Positions 1 to 7,175 of a DNA stretch of 8,649 nucleotides are shown here, one piece after another; positions within the stretch are counted from its first letter, which is position 1; the number at the start of each line of letters is the position of its first letter. The translations under genes and the position numbers were made by a program. The notes beneath the pieces are model-generated. The model was given only the letters and a program-made list of their open reading frames with translations, was not told where the DNA came from and searched no databases. Source of the stretch: an uncultured Prevotella sp. (GTDB taxonomy: Bacteria > Bacteroidota > Bacteroidia > Bacteroidales > Bacteroidaceae). The DNA lies in assembly GCA_900547085.1 (NCBI GenBank), contig URFI01000088.1:1-8649 (forward strand), written 5' to 3'.

Positions 1-1689
1 GTAAGGTGCTCGAAAGCCTGTGCCAAGGTTCGCACGCAAAACCAACGATGGGTTCACCTCATATTTAATGGCCAAACGTGGGTTGACGCTTGTTTCATTG
101 AAATGCGTGTCAGGGAACGCACTGTCAAAAACCTTCTTGCTCGACTCGTATTCCTCACCCGAACGATGCGTATCGAGGCGCACTCCCGGCACTACGGACA
201 GGTTGTCCAGGATGTTCCACTCGTCTTGTGCGAAGAAGCCAAACTCGGTTGCGTGCTTCTTGCCCAGCGATGTATAGGCTTCACCCAGGTATTGAGAAGT
301 TTCGTCGGCAATGCAGTACAGGCCCGTCTCACGCAGTTTGGTCAAATAGGCCTGTGCGCCAACCAGTAAGTTGTGGTCGCCCAGCCGGCTTCCGAAGGTC
401 AGTGAGGTGGTAAACGTGTTCTCTTTGGCCATGTAAGGGCGCATCGATTGCACGTCGGGTGTCTTTCCGTCATGCGTGGCCATGTAGTCGCTTAAGAAGC
501 TGTCGTTGGTGGCCTTGCGCTGATGATGAACGTAGGCTGCCGAGTAGTTCAACTCCGATGTCAAGCCGATGGGCAGCGTGTACACCAATTCTGACGTCAA
601 TCTGTTGGTGTTGATGTTCTCCGTGCCTTCGGTAAAGGGATTGCGAAATGCGTCATCGGTCATGGTTCCACCCACACGATCCTCCTGCGTTGCCTTGCCG
701 CGGATGACCAACTTGTCGTTCTTGGCAAACGGACTGTAGAAATAAACGCCTACCCCAAAATTGTTGAGCTTGCTCTCTACACGGTCAGACACGCCGTCTT
801 TGCCCTTCACTTCCTTGCGCGTCATCCCCTCTTTCGTGGCATCAATGGCATCGGTCTCCATGCGCTGGGCGAAGGCCGTGAACCCAATGCGCTGGTTACG
901 AAGGGATGTTGAGGCATTGTAACTCTTGAGTCCCAAGTTACCAAACTGCAAATCAGCCTTGATGCTCGGCTCAAACGTGGGTTCTTTTGATATCAAGTTG
1001 ATGGCTCCAGCCACTGCACTGCTGCCATAAAGGGCAGAGCCGGCTCCCTTCACTACTTCGATACGATCCAGGTCAGTGGTTCCCATTTGCTGCAAACCAT
1101 ATACGCCGGCCAACCCCGAATAGATAGGTTCGCCGTCGATGAGCACCTGTGTATGCTCGGCACCCAAGCCCTGCATGCGTACTTGTGAGAAGTTGCAGAA
1201 CTGGCATTGCTGCTCCACTCTTATGCCGGGAACGCCTTGCAGCGCTTCGTAAACATTCAGTGCATTCTTATTTTTCAACGCTTCTGACGTAATCACCTCT
1301 GTCCGAATGGGCACATTCTTCACATAATGCTGCGTACGAGTGCCCGTCACCACGACTTGGTCGAGATTCAACACGTCGTCATCCAGCACAAAGTATACCT
1401 CCGAACCCTTACCGCGCACCATGTTCACCTCGATGCCTTGCTCCTGATAGCCAATGAGACTAGCTGTTATGGTCTGCTTGCCCAAGGGCAAGTGAGCCAT
1501 CTTAAAGTGTCCGCTCTCATCTGCCACGGTCTTCATCTGTGTGCCTTTTACACTGATGATGGCATAAGGCAAGTGCTAGCCTGTAGTTTTGCTCTTCACG
1601 TCTCCGAAGAGCATGGCGTCGGTTTTTTGGGCATAAGACACCGTCATACCGCATAATGCGATTAAAACAAATAGTAATTTTCTCATCAT
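1..1689 (-). pseudogene. TonB-dependent outer membrane receptor, 5' part, with an in-frame TAG at codon 38
   Basis: The reading frame starts at ATG 1689-1687 (a second ATG follows at once) and stays open to the left edge except for one TAG at 1578-1576. Residues 1-21 are a signal peptide ending SYA before QK. A carboxypeptidase-like regulatory domain follows to about residue 105 (HLPYAIISVKGT, then DESGHF and LIGYQEQG). A TonB-box-like VVVTGTRT lies at 112-119. The plug follows, with a CxxC (C162, C165) in QCQFCNFSQVRMQGL, then QVLIDGEPIYSG and VVKGAGSALYGSSAVAGAIN. The start of the beta barrel ends at GFRAPY (558-563), a common TonB receptor motif. Such proteins import iron chelates, haem, cobalamin or glycans across the outer membrane with TonB energy; the substrate cannot be told here. 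The TAG replaces what is probably a Glu codon (GAG) in the motif GEHLPYA. The rest of the frame is undamaged, so the lesion is recent or an error. No later in-frame ATG supplies a signal peptide. Confidence 0.85.
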
Positions 1690-1714
1690 TTATAATCATT
1701 CTTTTATCGAGGTG

Positions 1715-1746
1715 CAAAGGTAGGAATAATAAAGTTCCCACCCAAC
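1715..1746 (-). promoter_or_regulatory. Bacteroidetes-type promoter of the TonB receptor
   Basis: On the minus strand TACCTTTG (1722-1715) matches the TAnnTTTG -7 consensus exactly. A GTTG at 1746-1743, 20 nt upstream, is one mismatch from the TTTG -33 element. Transcription would start near 1709, giving a leader of about 20 nt before the ATG at 1689. No Shine-Dalgarno sequence is seen, as usual in this phylum. Confidence 0.65.
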
Positions 1747-1760
1747 ACCTAATAATAGGT
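1747..1760. promoter_or_regulatory. Short palindrome next to the receptor promoter, possible operator
   Basis: ACCTA-ATAA-TAGGT is a perfect 5-bp inverted repeat directly upstream of the -33 element of the receptor promoter. The position suits a regulator that contacts the polymerase edge. It is too short to assign to a regulator, does not match a Fur box, and could be chance. Confidence 0.25.
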
Positions 1761-1836
1761 AAATGTGACCTGCTTACTGACTGAAAACAGAAATAATCGA
1801 TCAATGCGAATTTTCTTGACACGACACCCTTCGCTC

Positions 1837-1894
1837 CTTGGCTTATTTGTAAACAACCTTGCTCTTGGGCGCAAATACGCCAAGCATGAGCAAG
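1837..1894. repeat. Overlapping inverted repeats with mutually exclusive pairings
   Basis: Two hairpins compete for the same bases. In the first, 1837-1849 (CTTGGCTTATTTG) pairs with 1872-1884 (CAAATACGCCAAG), 12 of 13 bases. In the second, CTTGCTC (1858-1864) pairs with GAGCAAG (1888-1894), with an inner TTGGGCG/CGCCAA helix, and is followed on the plus strand by TTTTAT like an intrinsic terminator. This resembles an antiterminator/terminator pair, but no plus-strand gene or promoter lies just upstream and the next plus gene is over 400 nt away with its own promoter. It could instead be a double-stranded binding site or part of a small RNA. Confidence 0.45.
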
Positions 1895-1954
1895 TTTTAT
1901 ATCTCATTAATACACAATATTTTATGTATTTTCGCCAACAATTAACCCCCATGC

Positions 1955-2180
1955 GCCATGCATTTTTCAGACAAAAGCATTGCTTTTAAAGAGCAATCTG
2001 CATGCTCTTACGCAATAAGTGCATGTAAATTGACCATCAAAAGCATGGTTATAGGGCAGCAAACGCGTTGTTTTAAGTCCGAAAATCCATTTTTCTTGCC
2101 AAATTATCTCCATTTTGCATCCTCGTTGCCTATTGATTTTTTCCAAATGAACAGTTTTGAAGAGCCATTTTAGGGGCATA
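1955..2180. repeat. Possible Prevotella extragenic repeat with tandem palindromes
   Basis: This part of the 630-base gap between the receptor and the plus-strand operon has no convincing gene. Open frames of 70-71 codons exist on both strands, overlap each other, and show no protein-like features. Two palindromes sit side by side: AAAAGCA-T-TGCTTTT (1973-1987) and AAGAGCA-7 nt-TGCTCTT (1989-2009). Several GCATG words follow. The stretch up to about 2180 resembles AT-rich intergenic sequence I associate with Prevotella genomes, but this is memory and unverified. Limits are approximate. From 2181 to 2282 only a weak TGATGC/GCATCA inverted repeat (2237-2261) is seen. Confidence 0.3.
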
Positions 2181-2282
2181 AAACGAGCAAAAATCCTAAC
2201 AATTTACGCCACTCCTCTTCCTATCTTGTTCGGGCGTGATGCAGCACAGTAAAGAGCATCATGATAATTAAACAAACAACAT

Positions 2283-2313
2283 TTTGCGCTATCTGGTTTT
2301 TCAACTAACTTTG
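2283..2313 (+). promoter_or_regulatory. Consensus Bacteroidetes promoter of the pseudoprotease-muramidase operon
   Basis: TTTG (2283-2286), a 19-nt spacer and TAACTTTG (2306-2313) match the Bacteroidetes -33/-7 consensus at every defined base. The -7 element ends only 6 nt before the ATG at 2320. With usual spacing, transcription starts at about 2317-2322, so the mRNA would have no or almost no leader. An upstream TTG at 2284 in the same frame lies inside the -33 box and is therefore not the start. Confidence 0.75.
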
Positions 2314-2319
2314 CATGGC

Positions 2320-3330
2320 ATGAAACAAAGACGTCGACACATCCCCCGTTTGAAGCTCATGACATTGGTCATCTTGCTGCTTACCATCATCGCATGGGTG
2401 ACATGGAGCTTTTGGCCTTCATCTGCACGACAGATGAAGCGCTCGGTGGCCATTGTCGCATGCCAGTCGTGGTACGAAATAGTGTGTAAAGGAAAGACGA
2501 TACTCTATTTTGCCGATATCGCTGCCGACACTGCCTTGGTGCGTCCCTCCTTGCAACAAGATTCATGCGTACGCACCACTTATTCGACAGGCGTATGGGT
2601 GAACAGATACGCCTTCATTCCTTCATGCCGAGGTAGAATGGTCACTGTCATGGCAAAGCCTGACGAAATCAATCAGCAAGACGCATGGAAGTTGATTGAA
2701 AAGGAGAAAGAAAGAAATCAGAAAAGAATACGTCAGCTGCGTGATCAGTTGAAAGAACTGAATTACTACCTGCGCATTAACAATGTTCATGACGAAGGAT
2801 ACAACACGGTGGCGGCATACGCTTACGAAAAAGAAGATGAAAAAGCTTATTGCATGGGGCTTGCACAGTTGTTTGATACGGTGCGGCAAGCCGACCGTCC
2901 GCAGCTGATACGCAAGGCGGTTTATACCGCTTACTACCGTCTTCCGAATGGTGAATGCCAGCAGGCGCGCATGCGTGAGGTTGGCTCTTCCAAGCAATGT
3001 CAAACGGTTTTGCTGCAAACGGTTGGACGAAACACGCCCACGGGCGTGGCTCCAGTGTCCATCTTCTTTGTAAATGGCAAGTCGCATGGCGCAGCACTTG
3101 CCGTGGGCTACGGCGGTCTTGGCGTGGAGGAGCTGGCCAGCAGCGATGCTTCGTGCAGCATCATCCCAACAACAATTCATGACAACCGGCACGATTTGCC
3201 GGCGGTGTTGGGCGGTGATGGGTCGCCTGTATTCAGCACACGCGGTTATTTCATCGGTATCACCAGAGGGAACGAGGTCATCACGCGGAGCCAACTGCGC
3301 GACCTTTTGAGAAAGGAGAAGCAACCATGA
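2320..3330 (+). CDS. Membrane-anchored protein with a degenerate trypsin-like protease fold (hypothetical)
   Basis: A 336-residue protein. The basic N-terminus (MKQRRRHIPRLK) and one hydrophobic segment at 13-32 predict a signal anchor with the bulk in the periplasm. Eight cysteines, including C48 and C56, fit an oxidising compartment. A charged helical stretch at about 118-150 (EKEKERNQKRIRQLRDQLKEL) is a likely coiled coil. The motif STGVWVNRYAFIPSC (89-103) resembles the first strands of trypsin-like proteases, where GxGxxV leads to the catalytic TxxHV. GGDGSPVFSTRGYFIGI (298-314) resembles the GxSGxPV strand near the C-terminus. On this alignment His is absent from the first motif and the Ser position is Asp300, so the enzyme would be inactive. 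The fold assignment is inferred from two motifs only. The start at 2320 keeps the basic N-terminus and agrees with the promoter. The gene overlaps the next by ATGA, which suggests coupled translation and a shared job with the muramidase. Confidence 0.8.
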   Translation: MKQRRRHIPRLKLMTLVILLLTIIAWVTWSFWPSSARQMKRSVAIVACQSWYEIVCKGKTILYFADIAADTALVRPSLQQDSCVRTTYSTGVWVNRYAFIPSCRGRMVTVMAKPDEINQQDAWKLIEKEKERNQKRIRQLRDQLKELNYYLRINNVHDEGYNTVAAYAYEKEDEKAYCMGLAQLFDTVRQADRPQLIRKAVYTAYYRLPNGECQQARMREVGSSKQCQTVLLQTVGRNTPTGVAPVSIFFVNGKSHGAALAVGYGGLGVEELASSDASCSIIPTTIHDNRHDLPAVLGGDGSPVFSTRGYFIGITRGNEVITRSQLRDLLRKEKQP

Positions 3331-4538
3331 AACGCCATCTACTCTCTTTGAAATGGGTTCATGTCATGGTAGCGACATTAACGCTGTTCCTTTTTAGCTG
3401 CAAGATTCAGCCAGACGAACAAGAGTTGGTGCGGCATGGAGATTACACCTACAGGGGTTCGGTGGCGCATGGCGCATACGAAGGCTACGGTGAAATGCGG
3501 TACAAAGATAGTATCGTGTACGCGGGCCAGTGGAAAGAGGGTAAGCGAGAGGGAATGGGTGTGAGTTACGACGCACATGGACGGCGCATCGTGGGCGAAT
3601 GGAAGGCCGACACGTTGATGAATGGAACACGTACCGACGCTGACGGAACCTACCATGGGCAACTGAATCAAGAAGGGTTGGCCGAGGGTGCAGGCACTTA
3701 CCAATCGCACGACGGAGCTTATTATCATGGCTATTGGCGGGATAATCAGCGCTCGGGGTTCGGCTTTTCGTCGTCTTCCAAGAAGCTACGTTTGGGCGAA
3801 TGGAAAGCCGACAGGTACTTGGGCGAACGACTTGTTTATACCGACCAGCGCATTTATGGCATCGACATCTCCCGACATCAGCACGATATTGGCAAGAAAC
3901 ACTACCCCATTCATTGGAATAAACTGCGCATCACGCACCTCGGTACCATCAGTAAGAAACGCATACGAGGCACCGTGAGCTATCCCATTTCGTTTTGTTA
4001 CATCAAGTCAACCGAAGGAACGACCATCCGGAACAGGTACTTCATGAGTGACTATCGGGCGGCAAAGCGACACGGCATCCATTGCGGAGCCTATCATTTC
4101 TTCTCCACTCGGACTAGTGGTAAGGCGCAAGCAGCCTATTTCATACGGCACACTCGCTTTGAAAAAGGCGATTTTCCACCTGTTCTTGACGTTGAACCCT
4201 TTCCCAGTCAAATCAAAAGGATGGGTGGTACCAAGGCTTTATTTACGGAAGTGAGAGCGTGGCTCCAGGCCGTAGAGAGGCGCGTGGGCGTGAAACCGAT
4301 ATTATACATCAGCCAAACGTTTGTGAACAAGTATTTGCCCGAGGCACCCGACCTCATGGAAAACTACAACGTATGGATAGCTCGTTATGGCGAATACAAG
4401 CCTGATGTACACCTGGTGATATGGCAACTGAGTCCTGACGGGCGGGTAAATGGAATCAAAGGGGATGTAGACATCAATGTTTTCAATGGTTACCAAGACC
4501 ATTACGAAGACTTCTTGCAGAATGAACGAATTCGGTAA
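3327..4538 (+). CDS. Lipoprotein with MORN repeats and a GH25 muramidase domain
   Basis: A 403-residue protein. The signal peptide ends in the lipobox LFSC, so C25 should be acylated; the next residues (KIQPDEQE) are partly acidic, which may favour outer membrane sorting. About six MORN-type repeats with a 21-24 residue period begin near Y42, Y65, I88, Y109, Y133 and L156; typical blocks are YAGQWKEGKREGMG and YHGYWRDNQRSGFG. A GH25 lysozyme domain fills about 176-395. It starts with GIDISRHQ (D180), then FCYIKSTEGT, GAYHFF, the catalytic DxE in PVLDVEP (D288, E290), and ends with IWQLS and DINVFNG. All expected acidic residues are present, so it should cleave the beta-1,4 bond between N-acetylmuramic acid and N-acetylglucosamine. 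The MORN part may position the enzyme on lipid or protein. The ATG overlaps the stop of the upstream gene (ATGA). A terminator follows 42 nt after the stop. It is not an obvious phage lysin, because it has a lipoprotein signal and no holin or phage genes nearby. Confidence 0.92.
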   Translation: MKRHLLSLKWVHVMVATLTLFLFSCKIQPDEQELVRHGDYTYRGSVAHGAYEGYGEMRYKDSIVYAGQWKEGKREGMGVSYDAHGRRIVGEWKADTLMNGTRTDADGTYHGQLNQEGLAEGAGTYQSHDGAYYHGYWRDNQRSGFGFSSSSKKLRLGEWKADRYLGERLVYTDQRIYGIDISRHQHDIGKKHYPIHWNKLRITHLGTISKKRIRGTVSYPISFCYIKSTEGTTIRNRYFMSDYRAAKRHGIHCGAYHFFSTRTSGKAQAAYFIRHTRFEKGDFPPVLDVEPFPSQIKRMGGTKALFTEVRAWLQAVERRVGVKPILYISQTFVNKYLPEAPDLMENYNVWIARYGEYKPDVHLVIWQLSPDGRVNGIKGDVDINVFNGYQDHYEDFLQNERIR

Positions 4539-4574
4539 ACTTCGCCTTGTCCACGTCCATTCGGGCTTAAAAAG

Positions 4575-4618
4575 CTAAAAAGGGGTGAACAGCATGCTTG
4601 CCATTCACCCCTTATTTC
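4575..4618. terminator. Bidirectional intrinsic terminator between the muramidase gene and pnp
   Basis: AAGGGGTGAA (4580-4589) and TTCACCCCTT (4604-4613) form a perfect 10-bp stem with a 14-nt loop. On the minus strand the stem is followed by TTTTTAGCTTTTT, a good tail for pnp, whose stop lies about 70 nt upstream. On the plus strand the tail is ATTTC, weaker but adequate for the muramidase operon, which ends 42 nt before the stem. Confidence 0.85.
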
Positions 4619-4621
4619 AAT

Positions 4622-4650
4622 GTCCCAAATCGCTGGGACTATCAATAGTC
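4622..4650. repeat. Two nested hairpins in the pnp 3' untranslated region
   Basis: GTCCCA-aatcgc-TGGGAC (4622-4639) and GACTAT-CA-ATAGTC (4637-4650) are perfect 6-bp inverted repeats that share the bases GAC at 4637-4639, so they cannot both form in full. Both lie between the pnp stop and its terminator and would be transcribed with pnp. They may protect the 3' end or be incidental. Confidence 0.45.
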
Positions 4651-4682
4651 AATGCTTGATGCGCACGATTAATGTGTGATTT

Positions 4683-7019
4683 TTACTCTGCATCAAACGT
4701 ATCGTTAAACTCGTTGGACTCATTGTTATAAGCACGATCAGAGCTTTCGTTACGATGTTCAAAGCGACGAGGTTGACGATCACCATTCTCATAATGACGA
4801 TGTCCCTCACGATTGTCATCACGACGTGGGCGACGCTCACCACCATTCTCGCGGCGAGGACGACGTTCGCGCTCTACATAGCCTTCAGGTTTTTCTAACA
4901 ACACACGGCGAGAGAGCTTGTACTTGCCAGTCTTTGGATCGATTTCCAACAACTTCACCCTAATCTTGTCACCCTCATGAATGCCGGCATCCTCTACCGT
5001 TTCAAGGCGTTTCCAATCTATTTCAGAGATATGCAACAAGCCATCTTTGCCCGGAAGTATCTCTACAAAACAGCCGTATGGCATGATAGAGCGTACCGTT
5101 CCTTCGTATATCTCGCCTACTTCTGGGATGGCAACGATGGATTTAATCTTGTTAATGGCCGCATCAATTGACTCTTTGTTGGGCGCACTCACTTGTATTT
5201 TACCCACATTGTCAACCTCATCAATCGTAATGGTGGCACCTGTGTCTTCCTGCATCTGCTGGATAATCTTTCCACCAGGCCCGATAACGGCTCCAATAAA
5301 CTCTTTTGGTATTTCAAATGCTTCGATGCGTGGCACCTGAGGCTTCATCTCTGCGCGAGGTTCAGCTATCGTTTCGAGCATTTTGTTCAAGATATGCTCG
5401 CGTCCTGCCTTTGCTTGCAACAACGCTTTCTCCAAGATTTCAAAGCTCAAGCCATCGCACTTGATGTCCATCTGCGTAGCAGTCAATCCGTCGCGCGTAC
5501 CTGTTGTCTTGAAATCCATGTCGCCCAAGTGGTCCTCATCGCCAAGGATATCGCTCAAAACGGCATATTTATCTTCGCCAGGGTTCTTGATCAAGCCCAT
5601 GGCAATGCCGCTAACTGGCTTCTTCATGGGTACACCTGCATCCATCAAAGCCAGCGTACCGGCGCAAACAGTGGCCATGGAAGACGAGCCGTTGCTTTCC
5701 AATATCTGGCTCACCAAGCGCACTGTGTAGGGGAAGTCATCAGGTAATTGACCCTTTAAGCCACGCCATGCTAAGTGTCCATGACCGATTTCGCGGCGAC
5801 CAACGCCACGTTGAGCCTTGGCTTCACCTGTAGAGAATGGGGGGAAGTTATAATGCAACAAGAAACGTTGATAGCTCTTGTCCAAGACATCGTCTACCAG
5901 TTTCTCGTCAAGTTTGGTTCCTAACGTACAAGTTGACAACGACTGCGTTTCACCACGCGTAAAGATTGCACTTCCGTGAGGCATTGGCAGCGGACTAACC
6001 TCGCACCAGATAGGACGAATCTCATCGGTCTTACGACCGTCCAAACGCTTGCCTTCGTCCAAAACACAACGGCGCATGGCATTCTTCAACACGTCATCAT
6101 AGTAGCGTGTAGCCTCGGCATGCTTCTCCTCCAGTTCCTCTTCGGTCAGATCAGCAGCGTGAGCAGCGTCGTATTCTTCCAGGAAATCGGTGAGTACTTT
6201 GTCGAAAGCGTCGTGACGTTCTTGCTTAGGAAGAGCCTGTTTGGTGATGTCATACACGGGCTGATACAGCTCGTTGTTCATCTTTTCACGCAAGTCTTCA
6301 TCGTTCACCTCGTGATCATACTCGCGCTTCACATCCTTACCCAGCTCCTTGTTCAACTCATCTTGAACGGCGCACATAGGCTTAATGGCCTCGTGTGCAG
6401 CCTTCAAAGCGTTAATCAGGTCAAGCTCAGACACTTCTTTCATTTCGCCTTCCACCATCATGATGTTGTCCTTGGTGGCACCTACCATCAAGTCCATGTC
6501 GGCTTGTTTCATCTGTTCGAAGGTTGGGTTGATGACATATTCGCCATTGATGCGTGCCACACGAACCTCACTGATATAGAAATCGAAAGGAATATCTGAA
6601 CATGCCATGGCTGAAGATGCTGCCAACCCAGCCAAAGCATCGGGCTGATCTACGCCATCGGCAGAAAGAAGCATGATTTGCACATACACTTCGGCGTGAT
6701 AATTGGACGGGAAAAGCGGACGAAGTGCACGATCCACCAATCGAGAAGTTAAGATTTCATTATCACTTGGCTTGCCTTCGCGCTTGGTGAATCCACCAGG
6801 AAAACGACCTGCGGCACTGTACTGCTCGCGATAATCAACTTGCAAAGGCATAAAATCTGTTCCGGGAACTGCATCCTTTGCTGCACAAACAGTTGCGAGA
6901 AGCACCGTGTTACCCAAGCGAACTACCGCTGAGCCATCAGCCTGTTTTGCAACTTTCCCGGTTTCAATGCTGATGGTTCTGCCATCAGGCAATTGAACTG
7001 TTTTCGTAATTACGTTCAT
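4683..7019 (-). CDS. pnp: Polyribonucleotide nucleotidyltransferase (PNPase)
   Basis: A 778-residue PNPase, a phosphorolytic 3'-5' exoribonuclease that releases nucleoside diphosphates and works as a trimer in mRNA decay. Order: first RNase PH domain (about 3-140, with FPGGFTKREGKPSDNEILTSR), helical linker domain (about 145-320), second RNase PH domain (about 325-540), KH domain (about 560-615, loop GPGGK at 580-584), S1 domain (about 633-705, GEIYEGTV then GCFVEILPGKDGLLHISEI), and a low-complexity tail (716-778). The catalytic site is intact: D496, D502 and K504 in DHLGDMDFK correspond to E. coli D486, D492 and K494. The tail has three RRPRR-like blocks (RRPRRENGG, RRPRRDDN, RQPRRFEH) and ends acidic (NESNEFNDTFDAE); it probably adds RNA affinity. 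The linker is somewhat long and acidic (DLTEEELEEKHAEA). The gene stands alone, without the rpsO neighbour common in other bacteria, behind its own promoter and a structured leader. The start MNVITKTVQLPDG matches the usual N-terminus. Confidence 0.98.
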   Translation of the reverse strand: MNVITKTVQLPDGRTISIETGKVAKQADGSAVVRLGNTVLLATVCAAKDAVPGTDFMPLQVDYREQYSAAGRFPGGFTKREGKPSDNEILTSRLVDRALRPLFPSNYHAEVYVQIMLLSADGVDQPDALAGLAASSAMACSDIPFDFYISEVRVARINGEYVINPTFEQMKQADMDLMVGATKDNIMMVEGEMKEVSELDLINALKAAHEAIKPMCAVQDELNKELGKDVKREYDHEVNDEDLREKMNNELYQPVYDITKQALPKQERHDAFDKVLTDFLEEYDAAHAADLTEEELEEKHAEATRYYDDVLKNAMRRCVLDEGKRLDGRKTDEIRPIWCEVSPLPMPHGSAIFTRGETQSLSTCTLGTKLDEKLVDDVLDKSYQRFLLHYNFPPFSTGEAKAQRGVGRREIGHGHLAWRGLKGQLPDDFPYTVRLVSQILESNGSSSMATVCAGTLALMDAGVPMKKPVSGIAMGLIKNPGEDKYAVLSDILGDEDHLGDMDFKTTGTRDGLTATQMDIKCDGLSFEILEKALLQAKAGREHILNKMLETIAEPRAEMKPQVPRIEAFEIPKEFIGAVIGPGGKIIQQMQEDTGATITIDEVDNVGKIQVSAPNKESIDAAINKIKSIVAIPEVGEIYEGTVRSIMPYGCFVEILPGKDGLLHISEIDWKRLETVEDAGIHEGDKIRVKLLEIDPKTGKYKLSRRVLLEKPEGYVERERRPRRENGGERRPRRDDNREGHRHYENGDRQPRRFEHRNESSDRAYNNESNEFNDTFDAE

Positions 7020-7170
7020 CTAAAAAAAATAAATAATACTTATTGTCTTGTCTATCATCTAATATTTCATCCAATTTGGGATTTTCTTTCAGGCTACTTT
7101 TCTGCTCATTCGAGATGTCCTACCGACATCTCCCTGTATCGTTTAGGTCATTCACCTTCCCATCCCAAAA
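7020..7170 (-). promoter_or_regulatory. Structured 5' leader of pnp, candidate autoregulatory element
   Basis: The leader runs from the predicted start near 7170 to the pnp ATG. Four nested helices can be drawn on the transcribed strand. An outer 8-bp stem joins the very 5' end, UUUGGGAU (7169-7162), to AUCCCAAA (7082-7075). Inside are a small hairpin AGGU-GAAUG-ACCU (7157-7145), a 4-bp helix CAGG/CCUG (7136-7133 with 7093-7090), and a strong 8-bp hairpin GAGAUGUC-GGUAG-GACAUCUC (7132-7112). An unpaired A/U-rich stretch of about 55 nt then leads to the ATG. In E. coli the pnp leader forms a stem cut by RNase III and then used by PNPase to repress itself; similar control is inferred here. I recognise no known riboswitch core in it. 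Confidence 0.55.
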
Positions 7171-7175
7171 CCTCG

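Noticed and set aside
1517..1822. A 101-codon minus-strand frame overlapping the start of the receptor
   Set aside because: It is out of frame with the signal peptide and plug and crosses the receptor promoter, with no recognisable features.
1765..1989. A 74-codon plus-strand frame in the intergenic region
   Set aside because: It has no promoter, no recognisable motif, and runs across the hairpin structures.
2623..3324. A 233-codon open frame on the minus strand opposite the pseudoprotease gene
   Set aside because: It is antisense to a gene with a consensus promoter, a signal anchor and coupling to the next gene. Its translation shows no domain, and has runs such as FFIFFF that mirror Lys/Glu codons of the coding strand.
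3327..4538. A prophage endolysin
   Set aside because: It has a lipoprotein signal, MORN repeats, its own coupled partner and no holin or structural phage genes in the window.
5193..5747. A 184-codon plus-strand open frame inside pnp
   Set aside because: It is the complement of the second RNase PH and KH region of pnp, and has no protein features or promoter.
5976..6599. A 207-codon plus-strand open frame inside pnp
   Set aside because: It is antisense to the conserved linker region of pnp. Its hydrophobic, His-rich translation reflects the Glu/Asp/Lys codons of the true strand.
7075..7169. A known riboswitch in the pnp leader
   Set aside because: I compared it by eye with cores I know (TPP, SAM, cobalamin, fluoride, THF, c-di-AMP, guanidine) and found no match; hammerhead CUGANGA and GAAA cores are also absent.
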